Positions 16,797-26,010 are shown, counted from the first letter of the stretch. The stretch: DNA of 64,000 nt from Deltaproteobacteria bacterium HGW-Deltaproteobacteria-15 (GCA_002840535.1 PHBH01000020.1:29587-93586); one strand, 5' to 3'. A program made the numbers and translations. The notes: generated by a model not told the origin, from the sequence alone.

Positions 16797-17720
16797 CTAT
16801 TGAACCCTCCAGTAGATCAGTCTCAGTCCATCCTTCTCTCTCTGTACTACGGCACGAACGGCCGAAGTGACTCCCGAGCAGGCCCCCTCCATTTCAATGG
16901 AGAAAGCAGAACTTCTCACTGTGACCCAGCTGCTTACCCCGCTGAAGACGGTGTCGTCCATTCCCGGAATTTTTTTCAGATCTTCCGGTATTTGAAAAAC
17001 GCTTGTCTTACGATGTTCTATAATGGCCTCTGCAATCCGCAGGTCGAACTTGTCGCTCAAAGATTGCAGCACCTCTGTGGACGCCGTATTGATGTTCACT
17101 TTCCCGTCGCCATAAACAGTGACATAGTCCCGAACATCTTTTCCCGACAGGGGCTCGCCCATGCCTTTTACAAGCGACATCTGACCGGCGGTCATGAACG
17201 GCCCGTTAGAACAGGCGTGAGGGCCATCCAGGCCTTGATAGTAGTAGGACTCGGCCCCATTCATTCTTTCAATGTCATCCGAATCCAACCAATCCAGAAT
17301 CGGGGCAGTCTTTTCCTCATCGATATCAAGGGCACGGAAAAGCCTGACGAGGCGAGCTTTCATTTTTTCGTCGATCTCCCCCTTCTCGTTGAGCAGCGTG
17401 TTCAGATTCAGTTTCCCGCTTTCGTCGAGGATCCGGCCGCGCACCTCAATCCCGTCAGGAAGCCCGTCCGGCAAAGGCAGGGAACCAAAGTCGACCCATT
17501 GTTCATCGAGGCTGTCCACTTCCTTGTCAGTGTCTGAAGCGAGCCGCTCCATTGCCACCTGCACCCCTGCCCGGGCCGCTTGACGAGCCAGGAACGCGTC
17601 CCTTGAAAAACCGCAAAGGGCCAGGGATAAGCCGGACTGGTTTGAGAGATCCAGCGTCAATCCGGCAAGGCTCATGATGATCACTAGGGTAAGGATCAGT
17701 ACGGAACCGCGCCTTTTCAT
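16797..17720 (-). CDS. gspK: Type II secretion minor pseudopilin GspK
   Basis: 307 residues from the ATG at 17720; the open frame continues upstream to 17873 but that part overlaps gspJ. The start MKRRGSVLILTLVIIMSLAG is a prepilin leader and helix lacking the usual Glu at position 5, which is normal for GspK. The large globular part has ESYYYQGLDGPHACSNGPF and LSLVKGM-like stretches and KVNINTAS, which are family features. GspK caps the pseudopilus with GspI and GspJ. It runs directly into gspL. Confidence 0.9.
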   Translation of the reverse strand: MKRRGSVLILTLVIIMSLAGLTLDLSNQSGLSLALCGFSRDAFLARQAARAGVQVAMERLASDTDKEVDSLDEQWVDFGSLPLPDGLPDGIEVRGRILDESGKLNLNTLLNEKGEIDEKMKARLVRLFRALDIDEEKTAPILDWLDSDDIERMNGAESYYYQGLDGPHACSNGPFMTAGQMSLVKGMGEPLSGKDVRDYVTVYGDGKVNINTASTEVLQSLSDKFDLRIAEAIIEHRKTSVFQIPEDLKKIPGMDDTVFSGVSSWVTVRSSAFSIEMEGACSGVTSAVRAVVQREKDGLRLIYWRVQ

Positions 17721-17734
17721 GGAATTCAAATCCT

Positions 17735-18418
17735 TTACCGGCTCACCCCTGCCAGCTCCGGGTGAACGCCGGTAGTGAAGGTCTGCTTCTCCCCGGATGG
17801 TCCTCCCAGCGTTAGCCGGATAAGAATGAAGGAGGGAAGAATGTCCAGGTGGTCGCCCGATGAAGTGTTCCACTCCTCAAATTCTCTCCCCTCGCCGTCA
17901 TGGTAGATGATGTCCAGCCCCCTCACCATTCGTGCAAGCTCAAATGATCGGCTTGCCATGCTCGATCCGAAGCCGGTCATACCCTCTTCCGTGCGTGTAA
18001 TAATCAGCCCCCCGCCTTCAGCATCGATTCCCGGAGTGTAGCTCAGGCGATAGAGGTCCAAGCCCTCTTCTCTCCTTCCGATTCCCGCAACGCTGTAGAA
18101 TGAGAGCCTGTCCGCAGGCAATCCATCGATCTCCCCGTCTGTCCCCATCAGAGCAAGTCCCTCTTCGGCCATGGCGCATTCCAATTCAACACTCAATCGT
18201 TCGAGGATAAGTCTTGCTGTTTGCCTGATCTCCCCACCTTCCCGCGCAATTTCCACGGAATCCACGCCTGAGTTGTATGCGCCGTAGAGCGCACTCATGA
18301 CCACGAACAGAACGAGCACGGATATCGTCACCTCAAGAAGGGTGAAGCCCGGGGTGTCGATCTTTTTTGAAACAGTGTCCATCCTTTCAGAGGACAGTTT
18401 TTCCGGTTTCTTAATCAT
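17735..18418 (-). CDS. gspJ: Type II secretion minor pseudopilin GspJ
   Basis: 227 residues. The prepilin motif is PGFTLLEVTISVLVLFVVMS, with a leader of about 24 residues before the cleavage site. The body (QTARLILERLSVELECAM, then YTPGIDAEGGGL) fits GspJ, a tip subunit of the pseudopilus. Its ATG overlaps the gspI stop by four bases (ATGA), and gspK follows, so the order I-J-K is standard. Confidence 0.88.
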   Translation of the reverse strand: MIKKPEKLSSERMDTVSKKIDTPGFTLLEVTISVLVLFVVMSALYGAYNSGVDSVEIAREGGEIRQTARLILERLSVELECAMAEEGLALMGTDGEIDGLPADRLSFYSVAGIGRREEGLDLYRLSYTPGIDAEGGGLIITRTEEGMTGFGSSMASRSFELARMVRGLDIIYHDGEGREFEEWNTSSGDHLDILPSFILIRLTLGGPSGEKQTFTTGVHPELAGVSR

Positions 18419-18897
18419 TGTGGCTTGAACATGAACGTCTCGATTGAAAATGACCGCTCCAGTGATCTCTTTTCATCATCGAATATGCCGACACTCACAT
18501 GGTATAGATTGCCATTGGCGGCCGTCCGCCTTATCTCCTGAGTGTAGCGGAACTCCGGATAATATTGATCGAAACTCCCATCAGAGCGTCCTTCGCTGAA
18601 CTCTTCAGGGTTTCCGGCTATCCGTGAGAGCCTTTCCTGCGCAAGGAGCCTCGCCACGGTCATGAACTGTGATTCGGATTGAATATCGAGGTTCTGGGCC
18701 TGCAATCTGAAAATCGCCAGAAGGGCCGTGGCAATGAGGACCATGGATACCATGACTTCCAGGAGCGTAAAGCCACAACAAGGGCAGCAATTTTTTGACG
18801 GGATAACAGGATTGACAGGATGACCACCGGAAAAATGGAATAATGGAATAATGGAATGATGTGAAGGATTCATTGAATTTCTACTCTTCTCTTTCAT
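18415..18897 (-). CDS. gspI: Type II secretion minor pseudopilin GspI with unusually long leader
   Basis: 160 residues from the ATG at 18897, overlapping the end of gspH. The prepilin motif CGFTLLEVMVSMVLIATALL begins only after about 42 residues; most prepilin leaders are much shorter. The extra leader (HHSIIPLFHF, then GHPVNPVIPSKNCCPCCG) is encoded by two of the dispersed repeats found in the gaps. No ATG, GTG or TTG lies closer in frame, apart from the ATG for residue 9. The mature part matches GspI, the tip subunit that nucleates the I-J-K complex. Cleavage of so long a leader is plausible but untested. Confidence 0.85.
   Translation of the reverse strand: MKEKSRNSMNPSHHSIIPLFHFSGGHPVNPVIPSKNCCPCCGFTLLEVMVSMVLIATALLAIFRLQAQNLDIQSESQFMTVARLLAQERLSRIAGNPEEFSEGRSDGSFDQYYPEFRYTQEIRRTAANGNLYHVSVGIFDDEKRSLERSFSIETFMFKPQ
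18798..18862. repeat. Two dispersed repeats inside the gspI leader
   Basis: GGGATAACAGGATTGACAGG (18800-18819) is the CAGGAT family and GGAATAATGGAATAATGGAA (18837-18856) is the GGAATAATGG family. Both lie in frame within the gspI coding region upstream of the prepilin cleavage site. Confidence 0.75.
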
Positions 18898-19399
18898 CAA
18901 CGTAGGTTTCGTAGATCCTTACTGTTCCTGTGAACGGATTTAATTGGAGCGTATAGATATCGTTGTCGGCGTTGCTCAAGTGGATGAGCGCCCTTTCCAG
19001 GGAGCCGTCGGCAAAGAACCGAATTATGGCCACGCTCTCCTGCGTCTTTCCCCTTGGGTGAACCACGACATCCTTCAAACGCACCCCGGAAGGAAGGGTT
19101 GTTTCATATGATCCGGACTTCCCTTCCACAATTGCCAACGGCTCTCCACTGGAGTTCACCCCGTAAAGGGTGTTTCGATCCATGTCCACGGCAAGGAACT
19201 GATCCTCCCGCGAATAGGCGGCCTGCGCCCTGTATCGCTGTATCTCACCGATGACCGTGCGTGCAGCGGATCTGAGGTCTCCTTCGGCAATCACATCGGC
19301 GATTCGCGTGAACAGGAGCGACCCGAAAAGACTGAGGAGAATCAGAACAATCAGGAGTTCGAAGAGCGTGAAACCGCACTTTCTGGAGCCCTGTCTCAA
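18881..19399 (-). CDS. gspH: Type II secretion pseudopilin GspH
   Basis: 172 residues. The prepilin motif CGFTLFELLIVLILLSLFGS starts at residue 8, with Glu at position 5 of the mature protein. The body (AARTVIGEIQRYRAQAAYSR, RFFADGSLERALIHLSN) matches GspH. It overlaps the gspI start. A 278-base repeat-filled gap separates it from gspG, which is normally adjacent. Confidence 0.87.
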   Translation of the reverse strand: MRQGSRKCGFTLFELLIVLILLSLFGSLLFTRIADVIAEGDLRSAARTVIGEIQRYRAQAAYSREDQFLAVDMDRNTLYGVNSSGEPLAIVEGKSGSYETTLPSGVRLKDVVVHPRGKTQESVAIIRFFADGSLERALIHLSNADNDIYTLQLNPFTGTVRIYETYVDEREE

Positions 19400-19677
19400 A
19401 TACCGTCCCTTAACTCTGGCAATTCAAAGGGTGTAAAAATCCGAATTTCGAAATCCGAAATCCGGAAAAATATCAAAATCAGAATGTTCAAAATTCAAAA
19501 CTATTGCTTACTCTATACTGCTGTCTGTTTCGGTCATTCGTATTTTGGTCATTGGAATTTATTTCGTGCTTCGATATTCGAATTTAGAATTTCCGAGTCG
19601 GCGTCGGTGTAGGGTCAAGCATTAGACTCTCTATGAGCAGTGACATCCTGGAGAACTGAATTCTACGAGACGCGGCG
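19400..19677. repeat. Repeat-filled gap between gspG and gspH
   Basis: 19437-19600 consists of AT-rich phrases (AAATCCGAATTTCGAAATCC and relatives, and TTCGATATTCGAATTTAGAA), the same family as at 13629-13685. No gene or clear promoter is seen. It splits an operon that is usually compact. Confidence 0.7.
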
Positions 19678-20145
19678 CTACTGGTTCTGTACAACCCAAT
19701 TCACAATGTCCTTGTCTTCCCCTTCCCCGCCTTCCTCGCCATCCGCCCCGTATGACCAGAGGTCGAAGTCGGTATTGTGAACACCTGGGCTCATGTAAAG
19801 ATAACCGTTCCCCCAAGGATCCTGGGGCAATGCCCCCTTTTCCAGGTATCCGCCCTCTCTCCACCTGGCAGCGTTTCGGCCTATGGTCGGCTGCTCTACA
19901 AGCGCTTTCAGCCCCTGATCGGTTGTGGGGTAGAAGGAGTTGTCCAGCTTGAACAACTTCAAGGCGTTTTCCAGGGTCTTGATGTCCAGCTGGGATTTCA
20001 TGGTACGGGCTTCCGCCGGTCTGTCCATCATGCGAACAGCCACAAGACTCGCGAGGATTCCAAGAATGGTGATCACGATGAGTATCTCCAACAGGGTGAA
20101 GCCAGTTTGGCCATGCCGAATATAGGACCGATCGTTTTTGCTCAT
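19678..20145 (-). CDS. gspG: Type II secretion major pseudopilin GspG
   Basis: 155 residues from the ATG at 20145 with AAAGGAG 7 bases upstream; an upstream in-frame start at 20226 would add a repeat-derived stretch. Prepilin motif TGFTLLEILIVITILGILAS with Glu5. The C-terminal part shows the GspG hallmarks YPTTDQGLKALVEQP, GALPQDPWGNGYLYMSPG and DLWSYGADG, whose acidic residues bind the structural calcium. It is the main subunit of the pseudopilus that pushes substrates through the secretin. Confidence 0.95.
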   Translation of the reverse strand: MSKNDRSYIRHGQTGFTLLEILIVITILGILASLVAVRMMDRPAEARTMKSQLDIKTLENALKLFKLDNSFYPTTDQGLKALVEQPTIGRNAARWREGGYLEKGALPQDPWGNGYLYMSPGVHNTDFDLWSYGADGEEGGEGEDKDIVNWVVQNQ

Positions 20146-20252
20146 ATGTTTCTCCTTTCTGAAACGGTTAGTAGTCGATAGAGGGTGGTCGGTTGTAAGA
20201 CCTGAAATGAGTTGTTTCACCTTCAACCGACAACGGGCAAGTGACCACCTGC

Positions 20253-21482
20253 CTACTTAATGCTTGTCGTCATGTCGAAAATCGGCAGCAGAACGGCCAT
20301 TACGATGAATCCCACCATTCCACCCATGAAAAGAATCACCACAGGCTCCAGCAAAGAAGTGAGCGAGGTTATTGTTGTCTCAACGTCCTCTTCATAGACC
20401 TCTGCGGCTTTTGCGAGCATACTATCCAGCTCACCCCCCTTTTCCCCTGCGGTGACGAGTTGCACTACAAGGGGAGGGAAGCGCTTGCTTCTCTTGAGCA
20501 GGATTCCGAATTCCTCACCCTCGCTCACCAGCTTTCCCGCTTCCTTGACAGCATTATCCATGATGCGATTCCCCATGGAGAGCCTTGCTATCTCCAGTGC
20601 CTCAACCAGGATGACGCCGCTTTTAAGCAATGTGGAAAGCGTCCTGGTGAAACGTGCTATGACCGCTTTGTGATGGAGCCTTCCCACGAGAGGAGCGCTG
20701 AGTCGGAGCCGATCCCAGACAAGTCGTCCTGAACCCGTCCTGGTCCAGAGAGAAAAGAGGACGGCAATGGCAACTGACCCTGTTGCCACGAGCCACCAGT
20801 AGCTTTTCATGAAATTTGTCGTGTGAATGAGCAGCAGTGTCGACCAGGGAAGTGCAAGCTTCATCCCCTGAAAGATTCCCACCACCTTGGGCATGACGAA
20901 CGACAGAAGGAAAATGAGGATCATGCTGCTGAGCAAGAGCAGAAACAAGGGATAGGCGAGGGCCGCCTCGATCTTTTTTTTAAGCTTCATCCTCTTCTCG
21001 GAAAAATCGGCAAGGCGAAGAAGAATGACATCCAATGCGCCTCCTGTCTCCCCTGCTCTGACCATGTTGACGAAAATGGTGTTGAAGGCTGAAGGATGCT
21101 TTTCCATGGCATCCGAGAGCGACATTCCTTCCACCACTTTTTCCTTTATCTGAATGAGAACCCTTTTCAATCTTCCCTGTTCGGTCTGTTCGATTACGCC
21201 GTTCAGGGACTCTACGAGCTGAAGCCCTGAGGAGAGCAAGGTGGCGAGTTGCCGAAGCGCCATGGTGACTTCCACCGACTTGATCGAGCGGAGAGAAGGC
21301 AGGAAGGAGAGGGTGGCTTTGAGTCCGCTTCTTCCCTCGCCCCCTTCGACCTCCCGGACCATGGTGGGAAAAATCATCTCCTGGCTCAGCTTGAGCCTTG
21401 CAGCCGCAGGCCCATCCGCCGTAATCAGGCCATGAAGCCCCTTCCCTTTACGGTTCAACGCTTTGTATTCATAAACAGGCAT
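20253..21482 (-). CDS. gspF: Type II secretion inner-membrane platform protein GspF
   Basis: 409 residues, standard length. It begins PVYEYKALNRKGKGLHGLI, as in GspF/PilC. Two repeated T2SF domains each carry the RAGE-type motif (MVRAGETGGALDVILLRLAD; TAGEKGGELDSMLAKAAEVY). Three membrane helices are visible, the last at the end (VVILFMGGMVGFIVMAVLLP). It is the polytopic core of the assembly platform, turned by GspE. Confidence 0.95.
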   Translation of the reverse strand: MPVYEYKALNRKGKGLHGLITADGPAAARLKLSQEMIFPTMVREVEGGEGRSGLKATLSFLPSLRSIKSVEVTMALRQLATLLSSGLQLVESLNGVIEQTEQGRLKRVLIQIKEKVVEGMSLSDAMEKHPSAFNTIFVNMVRAGETGGALDVILLRLADFSEKRMKLKKKIEAALAYPLFLLLLSSMILIFLLSFVMPKVVGIFQGMKLALPWSTLLLIHTTNFMKSYWWLVATGSVAIAVLFSLWTRTGSGRLVWDRLRLSAPLVGRLHHKAVIARFTRTLSTLLKSGVILVEALEIARLSMGNRIMDNAVKEAGKLVSEGEEFGILLKRSKRFPPLVVQLVTAGEKGGELDSMLAKAAEVYEEDVETTITSLTSLLEPVVILFMGGMVGFIVMAVLLPIFDMTTSIK

Positions 21483-21891
21483 GAGAAACTCCAGAGGTTG
21501 GGGGGTTGGAAATCAGAGGTCAGCGAAAAAAAGCGATCAGACGCAGAGGCAATCTCAGCCGCCGGCAGTTGAGCGAGGTATGACCATTTGCATTTGGTCC
21601 TTCATTGGATGTTTGACATTGAATGTTGATGGTCTCGTAAAATGTCGAAAATACCCTTTTGGTCGTCATCCCGGCGAAGGCCGGGATCCAGTATTTTCGA
21701 GCCTTTGCAGAATATCCGGATTCCTCGCACATTCGTGCGGGAAATGACGACTTTTTACGAGATTATCTATGTTGGATGTTGGATGTTCGACGTTGTTCTT
21801 TCTTCTACCCTCTGTCCTCTGTCCTCTGATCTCTGTCGTCTGATCTCTGACCTGATCTCTGATCTCCGACTTCCGACTTCCGACCTCTGAT
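21483..21891. other. Intergenic region with a MITE-like element and repeats
   Basis: About 410 bases between gspE and gspF. It holds TTGGATGTTGGATGTTCGAC-type phrases (21600-21629, 21770-21798), the inverted-repeat element at 21628-21767, and a run of CTCTGATCTCTGACCTGATC-type phrases (21786-21893) that reaches the gspE stop codon. No gene is seen. Confidence 0.7.
21628..21767. mobile_element. MITE-like element with 15-base terminal inverted repeats
   Basis: TCTCGTAAAATGTCG (21633-21647) and CGACTTTTTACGAGA (21748-21762) match as an inverted repeat at 14 of 15 positions. Inside them are a second pair (CGAAAATAC / GTATTTTCG) and a GTCATCCCGGCGAAGGCCGG hairpin. About 140 bases, no coding capacity, so it must be moved by another enzyme if it moves. 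A related hairpin (CCGGCTCTCGCCGGAATGAC) is at 28696-28715. Confidence 0.65.
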
Positions 21892-23535
21892 TTACCGTTG
21901 CGTGACTCTCACCACTTCATCCAGTGTCGTGACTCCTGCCTTCACCTTCAGGAGTCCGTCTTCGAACAGGGTGGACATTCCCGCGTTCACAGCCGCGTCC
22001 TTGATGGTGACTGAATCGGCGCCGGAAGTCACCAGACGCCTGATCTGGTTGTCTACTTCCAGGATTTCAAAGATCCCGGTGCGGCCGCGGTATCCGCTGC
22101 CCATACACGAGTTGCAGCCGGCGCCCCTGTAAAGCGTTTGGCCTGGTCTCAGTGTCCCGAGATCAACTGCCATCGTCTGATCAATGCTCAAGGGTTCCCT
22201 GCAATCAGGGCATATGGTTCGAACCAGCCGCTGGGCAATGACCGCCTGGAGGGAAGAGGCAATGAGGAAAGGCTCCACCCCCATGTCCACCAGCCTTGTC
22301 AAAGCGCCTGCCGCGTCGTTGGTGTGAAGGGTGCTGAACACGAGATGGCCGGTGAGGGAGGCCTGGACGGCAATCTCCACGGTTTCCAGATCTCTGATCT
22401 CCCCAATCATCACGATGTCAGGGTCATGCCTGAGGATCGAGCGAAGCCCCCTTGCAAATGTGAGATCGGTCTTTGGATTGACCTGAATCTGACCCACACC
22501 CTTGAGCTGGTATTCGATGGGATCTTCAATGGTGATAATGTTCTTCTCGGAAGAGTTGATCTTGTTGAGAGTCGCGTAAAGAGTGGTGGACTTGCCGCTC
22601 CCTGTAGGTCCCGTGACCAGCAGGATTCCGTTGCTCCGGGTCAGCAGTTTCTCAAATACTACAAGCCCTTTCCTGGTCAGACCCATTTCCTCAAGACCCA
22701 TCAGCGAGACCCCCTTGTCAAGGAGGCGAAGCACGATCCTCTCGCCAAACGCCATGGGGATAATGCTGACCCTCACATCCACGGTTCTGTCCGCGGCCTT
22801 GATCTTCATGCGACCGTCCTGCGGAATACGTTTCTCGGCTATGTCGAGGTTAGCTATAACTTTCAATCTGGAAACGATGTGAGCATGAAATCGTTTAGGA
22901 AGAGAGAAGATCTCGTAGAGGACCCCGTCGATCCGGAATCTCACCTTGATTTCCTTCTCATAAGGCTCGATGTGGATGTCGCTCGCCTTCCGCCGTATGG
23001 CCTGGGTGAGGATGACGTTGACCAGACGGATGATAGGGGCCTCATGTGTCGTGTCGAGGAGGTCCTCCAATTCATCCAGTTCAGTGACCCGGGTATCCAG
23101 CTCGCTCCCTTCAAGGTCCTGAACCATCTTTTCCGCGTCTTCACCGTTCTGGTCAAACAGGATATGGATGGCGGAATGGATTTCCTTCAGCGGACTCAAA
23201 ATCATTTCTACTTTCTGATACCCACCCATTCTGGCGAAATCGTCAACCGCCTGGTAATTGAGGGGATCGTTCAGCGCAACGGTAAGGAGGCCGTTTTCTC
23301 TCCTGAGCGGCACAAATCCCATTCGCTTGAAGTATTGAATCGGCGCTTCCAGGCTTCCGTTGGATTCCACCTGGCTGAGGATATGCCTGCTGTAAGGAAT
23401 ACCGAGTACTTTGGATAGTTCTGAAAGACGCTCCTCCTCCCCAACAGTTTCTCCTGGTGTACTGCGCTCGACCTCCCGATCGGCGGACGACTTTAATAGG
23501 TTCAGTTTTTCCTTAATCGCATGAACGATCGCCAT
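21892..23535 (-). CDS. gspE: Type II secretion ATPase GspE
   Basis: 547 residues. An N-terminal GspE_N domain (LSELSKVLGIPYSRHILSQV; VPLRRENGLLTVALNDPLNY) is followed by the ATPase core: SDIHIEPYEKEIKVRFRIDG, Walker A GPTGSGKST (about 307-315), RSILRHDPDIVMIGEIRD with the Asp box and Walker B, and the His box TGHLVFSTLHTNDA. The tetracysteine zinc site is CPDC-x-n-CNSCMGSGYRGR. It powers the pseudopilus from the cytoplasmic face. A 234-base gap with repeats precedes it. Confidence 0.96.
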   Translation of the reverse strand: MAIVHAIKEKLNLLKSSADREVERSTPGETVGEEERLSELSKVLGIPYSRHILSQVESNGSLEAPIQYFKRMGFVPLRRENGLLTVALNDPLNYQAVDDFARMGGYQKVEMILSPLKEIHSAIHILFDQNGEDAEKMVQDLEGSELDTRVTELDELEDLLDTTHEAPIIRLVNVILTQAIRRKASDIHIEPYEKEIKVRFRIDGVLYEIFSLPKRFHAHIVSRLKVIANLDIAEKRIPQDGRMKIKAADRTVDVRVSIIPMAFGERIVLRLLDKGVSLMGLEEMGLTRKGLVVFEKLLTRSNGILLVTGPTGSGKSTTLYATLNKINSSEKNIITIEDPIEYQLKGVGQIQVNPKTDLTFARGLRSILRHDPDIVMIGEIRDLETVEIAVQASLTGHLVFSTLHTNDAAGALTRLVDMGVEPFLIASSLQAVIAQRLVRTICPDCREPLSIDQTMAVDLGTLRPGQTLYRGAGCNSCMGSGYRGRTGIFEILEVDNQIRRLVTSGADSVTIKDAAVNAGMSTLFEDGLLKVKAGVTTLDEVVRVTQR

Positions 23536-23633
23536 GGCATTCTCTCATTTGCTCGTGTCCGACAAACTAACCACGAAGAACACGAAGGATGGATGATCTT
23601 CTGCTTTTCGATACGCTCCTTTACCGAAGGGCC

Positions 23634-23664
23634 GATGGGTTTCTCTCCGCTCAACCCATCCTAC
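23634..23664. repeat. GATGGGTTT...CCCATCCTAC palindrome
   Basis: A copy of the palindrome family also seen at 9961-10058, 32712-32742 and 38724-38754, here in the 234-base gap between gspD and gspE. Confidence 0.75.
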
Positions 23665-23769
23665 TGTTTAGTGCTTGTTTGACCGAAGAGTAGATCACAT
23701 GTGCCCGTGTCGCGGGACTGCCTGCTGCTTACGCTATTCTTGGGCTTTGCTCTATGCCCATGCCTATGT

Positions 23770-25947
23770 CTAATCCAGCATCCTTTTCCTGATGAGCTCG
23801 TCCTTGAACTGATCGTTCGATTTCTTCATCTCCCCATCGGTGTGGTTTTTCTTGTCCAGGTAGAGCTTCCGGTTCTCCTCCGGATTTTCCACGATGTGTG
23901 GAGAGAGGAAGACCAGGAGGTTCGTCTTCTCGTCACGGTCGGTCGTGCTCTTGAAAAGCCATCCGAAGGCTGGGATACCGCCGAGACAAGGCGTCTCGGT
24001 CAAACCCCTGTCCAGCCTGTTTTCGATCAACCCTCCGATGACCGCAGTCTCTCCATCTTTTACGGTAATGGCCGTCTTCGCCCTGCGAAAGGTGGTGGTA
24101 GGCGCAAGCACGGTCCCTCCAAGTGCGGTCCTTTCGAGGACTGATTTTACGCTTTGCTCGACACTCAGTCGAACCGTACGGTTGTCGTTGATCTGAGGAG
24201 TGACCTTCAGGGTCACTCCAATGTCGCGATATTCGAACGTCTGAATTGCGTTTTCGTAGGACGTCTCGCTCGTCTGCGTCACCTGTGTCACAAACGGTAT
24301 GTTTTGCCCCACCTCGATGAGAGCCTCGGCATTGTCTAGTGTCAGGATCTGCGGGGTGGAGAGGATGTTGAAATCCGTGTCCGAACGGATGGCCTTTACA
24401 AACGCTCCAAAGGACGGGAAGACTATGTTTCCCAGGGTGATTGCCCGTCCGACGACACCGGCAGTAAACCCGGTGGGAATCCTCCCTCTTGCAAGGGCGT
24501 CGACTGCCGCCGCGCCCGGTGATCCCCCCAGGACAACCCCGCCGTTGCTGCCCTCACTGAAGCCGCCGCTGAAGGAATCGGCACCCCTCCATTCGACACC
24601 GAGATCAAGCGACTTGGAGGCGGAGACCTCCACGATCAGAGCCTCCACATAGACCATGGTTCGGGGGGCATCCAGTTCCCTGATGATCTCTTCGAGTGTC
24701 TGGTGCTCGTCCGGGTCGGCAATGACCACCAGGCTGTTGGTGGCCTTGTCCGGTGAGATCTGCGCATCTTTTGAAATGACCGGCGCCTGGCCCTTTGGAT
24801 CCTTGGAGCTTTCTCCACCTTTGCCTGAAAGAAGGCCAAGCACCTTTCCAACGTCCTCCGCCACTGCATGCTGAAGCGGATAGATCCTGACCGCTCGCTT
24901 CCTGAGTTTCTTCTGATCCAGCTTCGCAACCATTTCCTCGATTTCCGCGATCATGAAAGGAGACGCCATAACGATCAACGAATTGGTCGTCTCATCCGAT
25001 ACGATTCGAACATGATCCTTGGACGGTCTTGCGCCGGCCTCCTTGCGCTGAAACAGATTCGTCAATTTGGTTGCCAGTTTTTCCGCGTTCGCGCTCTCAA
25101 GCGTAAAAATCACGATTCGATCTTTAGCGCCGGGGACATCCAGTTGCACCACGATTTTATGGAGCCGATCGATATTGGAGACCGTGTCGATGACGATGAG
25201 GGTATTGGTTTCCGGGTACGGGACCAGGAGACCGGTCTTGGGTATGAGGGGACCGAGGAACTTTGCAAAATCGGCTGCATCCCCGTGTTTCAATGGGACC
25301 AGTTGTGTGATCATTCGATCCTCGAGCTTCGATGCCTTTTGGACCGACCGTGTTTCCAATCCCTTGGCCTTTGCTTCGACGGCCTGGATGACTTTGACGA
25401 CACCCCCTGATTCAACAACCGTAAACCCATGCACTTCCAGCACGGAAAGGAAGACCTGATAAGCCTCATCGATGCTGATCGCGTTCGGAGAGATAATCGT
25501 CATCTGTCCTTTAAGGCTGGGATCCACGATAAAGTTCTTTCCGGTCAGATCGCTCATCAATTTGATCAGGCTCTGCAATTCAACATTCTTGAAATTCATT
25601 GTTACGTACTTGGACTGTTCCCGATCCCCGGGTTGTTTCCTTTCAGGTGCCACTCGCACCTGCTCCTGGGTGACAGTCTGTACGGCAACCGCACGACCGG
25701 GAGCAGGTTCTTCCTGCTGTGTTTCACCACTCTCCTCACTCCGCTCCGAAGAGTTTTGCCCCTGCGCCTTTTTCAACGCCTCGAGCCGCTTAGCGACCTC
25801 TGCGCGTCTTTCTGCAAGTGACTTCCTCGCAGGAAGCCTGCCTGTATCCTGTGTATCCTGCCCTACGCTCAGAATCGGCGTAATCAGGATTAAGGCGAAA
25901 ATCATCATTCCCAGAAACCCTTTTGAACAGTATCCGTCCGGTTTCAT
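23770..25947 (-). CDS. gspD: Type II secretion outer-membrane secretin GspD
   Basis: 725 residues. Signal peptide to about residue 29 (ILITPILSVG), then a Gln/Glu-rich linker, the N0 domain (NFKNVELQSLIKLMSDLTGK, about 118-137), N1 to N3 domains (DTVSNIDRLHKIVVQLDVP; TNSLVVIADPDEHQTLEEII) and the secretin barrel (DFNILSTPQILTLDNAEALI; VKDGETAVIGGLIENRLDRG; GIPAFGWLFK). The start of the mature protein (GQDTQDTG) is encoded by CCTGTATCCTGTGTATCCTG, which resembles the CAGGAT repeat family. It forms the exit pore. No pilotin is visible. Confidence 0.96.
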   Translation of the reverse strand: MKPDGYCSKGFLGMMIFALILITPILSVGQDTQDTGRLPARKSLAERRAEVAKRLEALKKAQGQNSSERSEESGETQQEEPAPGRAVAVQTVTQEQVRVAPERKQPGDREQSKYVTMNFKNVELQSLIKLMSDLTGKNFIVDPSLKGQMTIISPNAISIDEAYQVFLSVLEVHGFTVVESGGVVKVIQAVEAKAKGLETRSVQKASKLEDRMITQLVPLKHGDAADFAKFLGPLIPKTGLLVPYPETNTLIVIDTVSNIDRLHKIVVQLDVPGAKDRIVIFTLESANAEKLATKLTNLFQRKEAGARPSKDHVRIVSDETTNSLIVMASPFMIAEIEEMVAKLDQKKLRKRAVRIYPLQHAVAEDVGKVLGLLSGKGGESSKDPKGQAPVISKDAQISPDKATNSLVVIADPDEHQTLEEIIRELDAPRTMVYVEALIVEVSASKSLDLGVEWRGADSFSGGFSEGSNGGVVLGGSPGAAAVDALARGRIPTGFTAGVVGRAITLGNIVFPSFGAFVKAIRSDTDFNILSTPQILTLDNAEALIEVGQNIPFVTQVTQTSETSYENAIQTFEYRDIGVTLKVTPQINDNRTVRLSVEQSVKSVLERTALGGTVLAPTTTFRRAKTAITVKDGETAVIGGLIENRLDRGLTETPCLGGIPAFGWLFKSTTDRDEKTNLLVFLSPHIVENPEENRKLYLDKKNHTDGEMKKSNDQFKDELIRKRMLD

Positions 25948-26010
25948 AGGTCCATTTCCTTTCGGCTTTTTGGAAGAACTCCCGCGATGAATGACATGTG
26001 AAGGTTCGAC

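Noticed and set aside
18830..18890. CRISPR-like array from the GGAATAATGG units
   Set aside because: Units are 8-10 bases, imperfect, without unique spacers, and the same units occur singly elsewhere.
22138..23418. A 426-residue plus-strand open frame opposite gspE
   Set aside because: It lies wholly within gspE, which has complete ATPase motifs. The composition (many His, Arg, Gly) is that of an antisense shadow, and there is no ribosome site.
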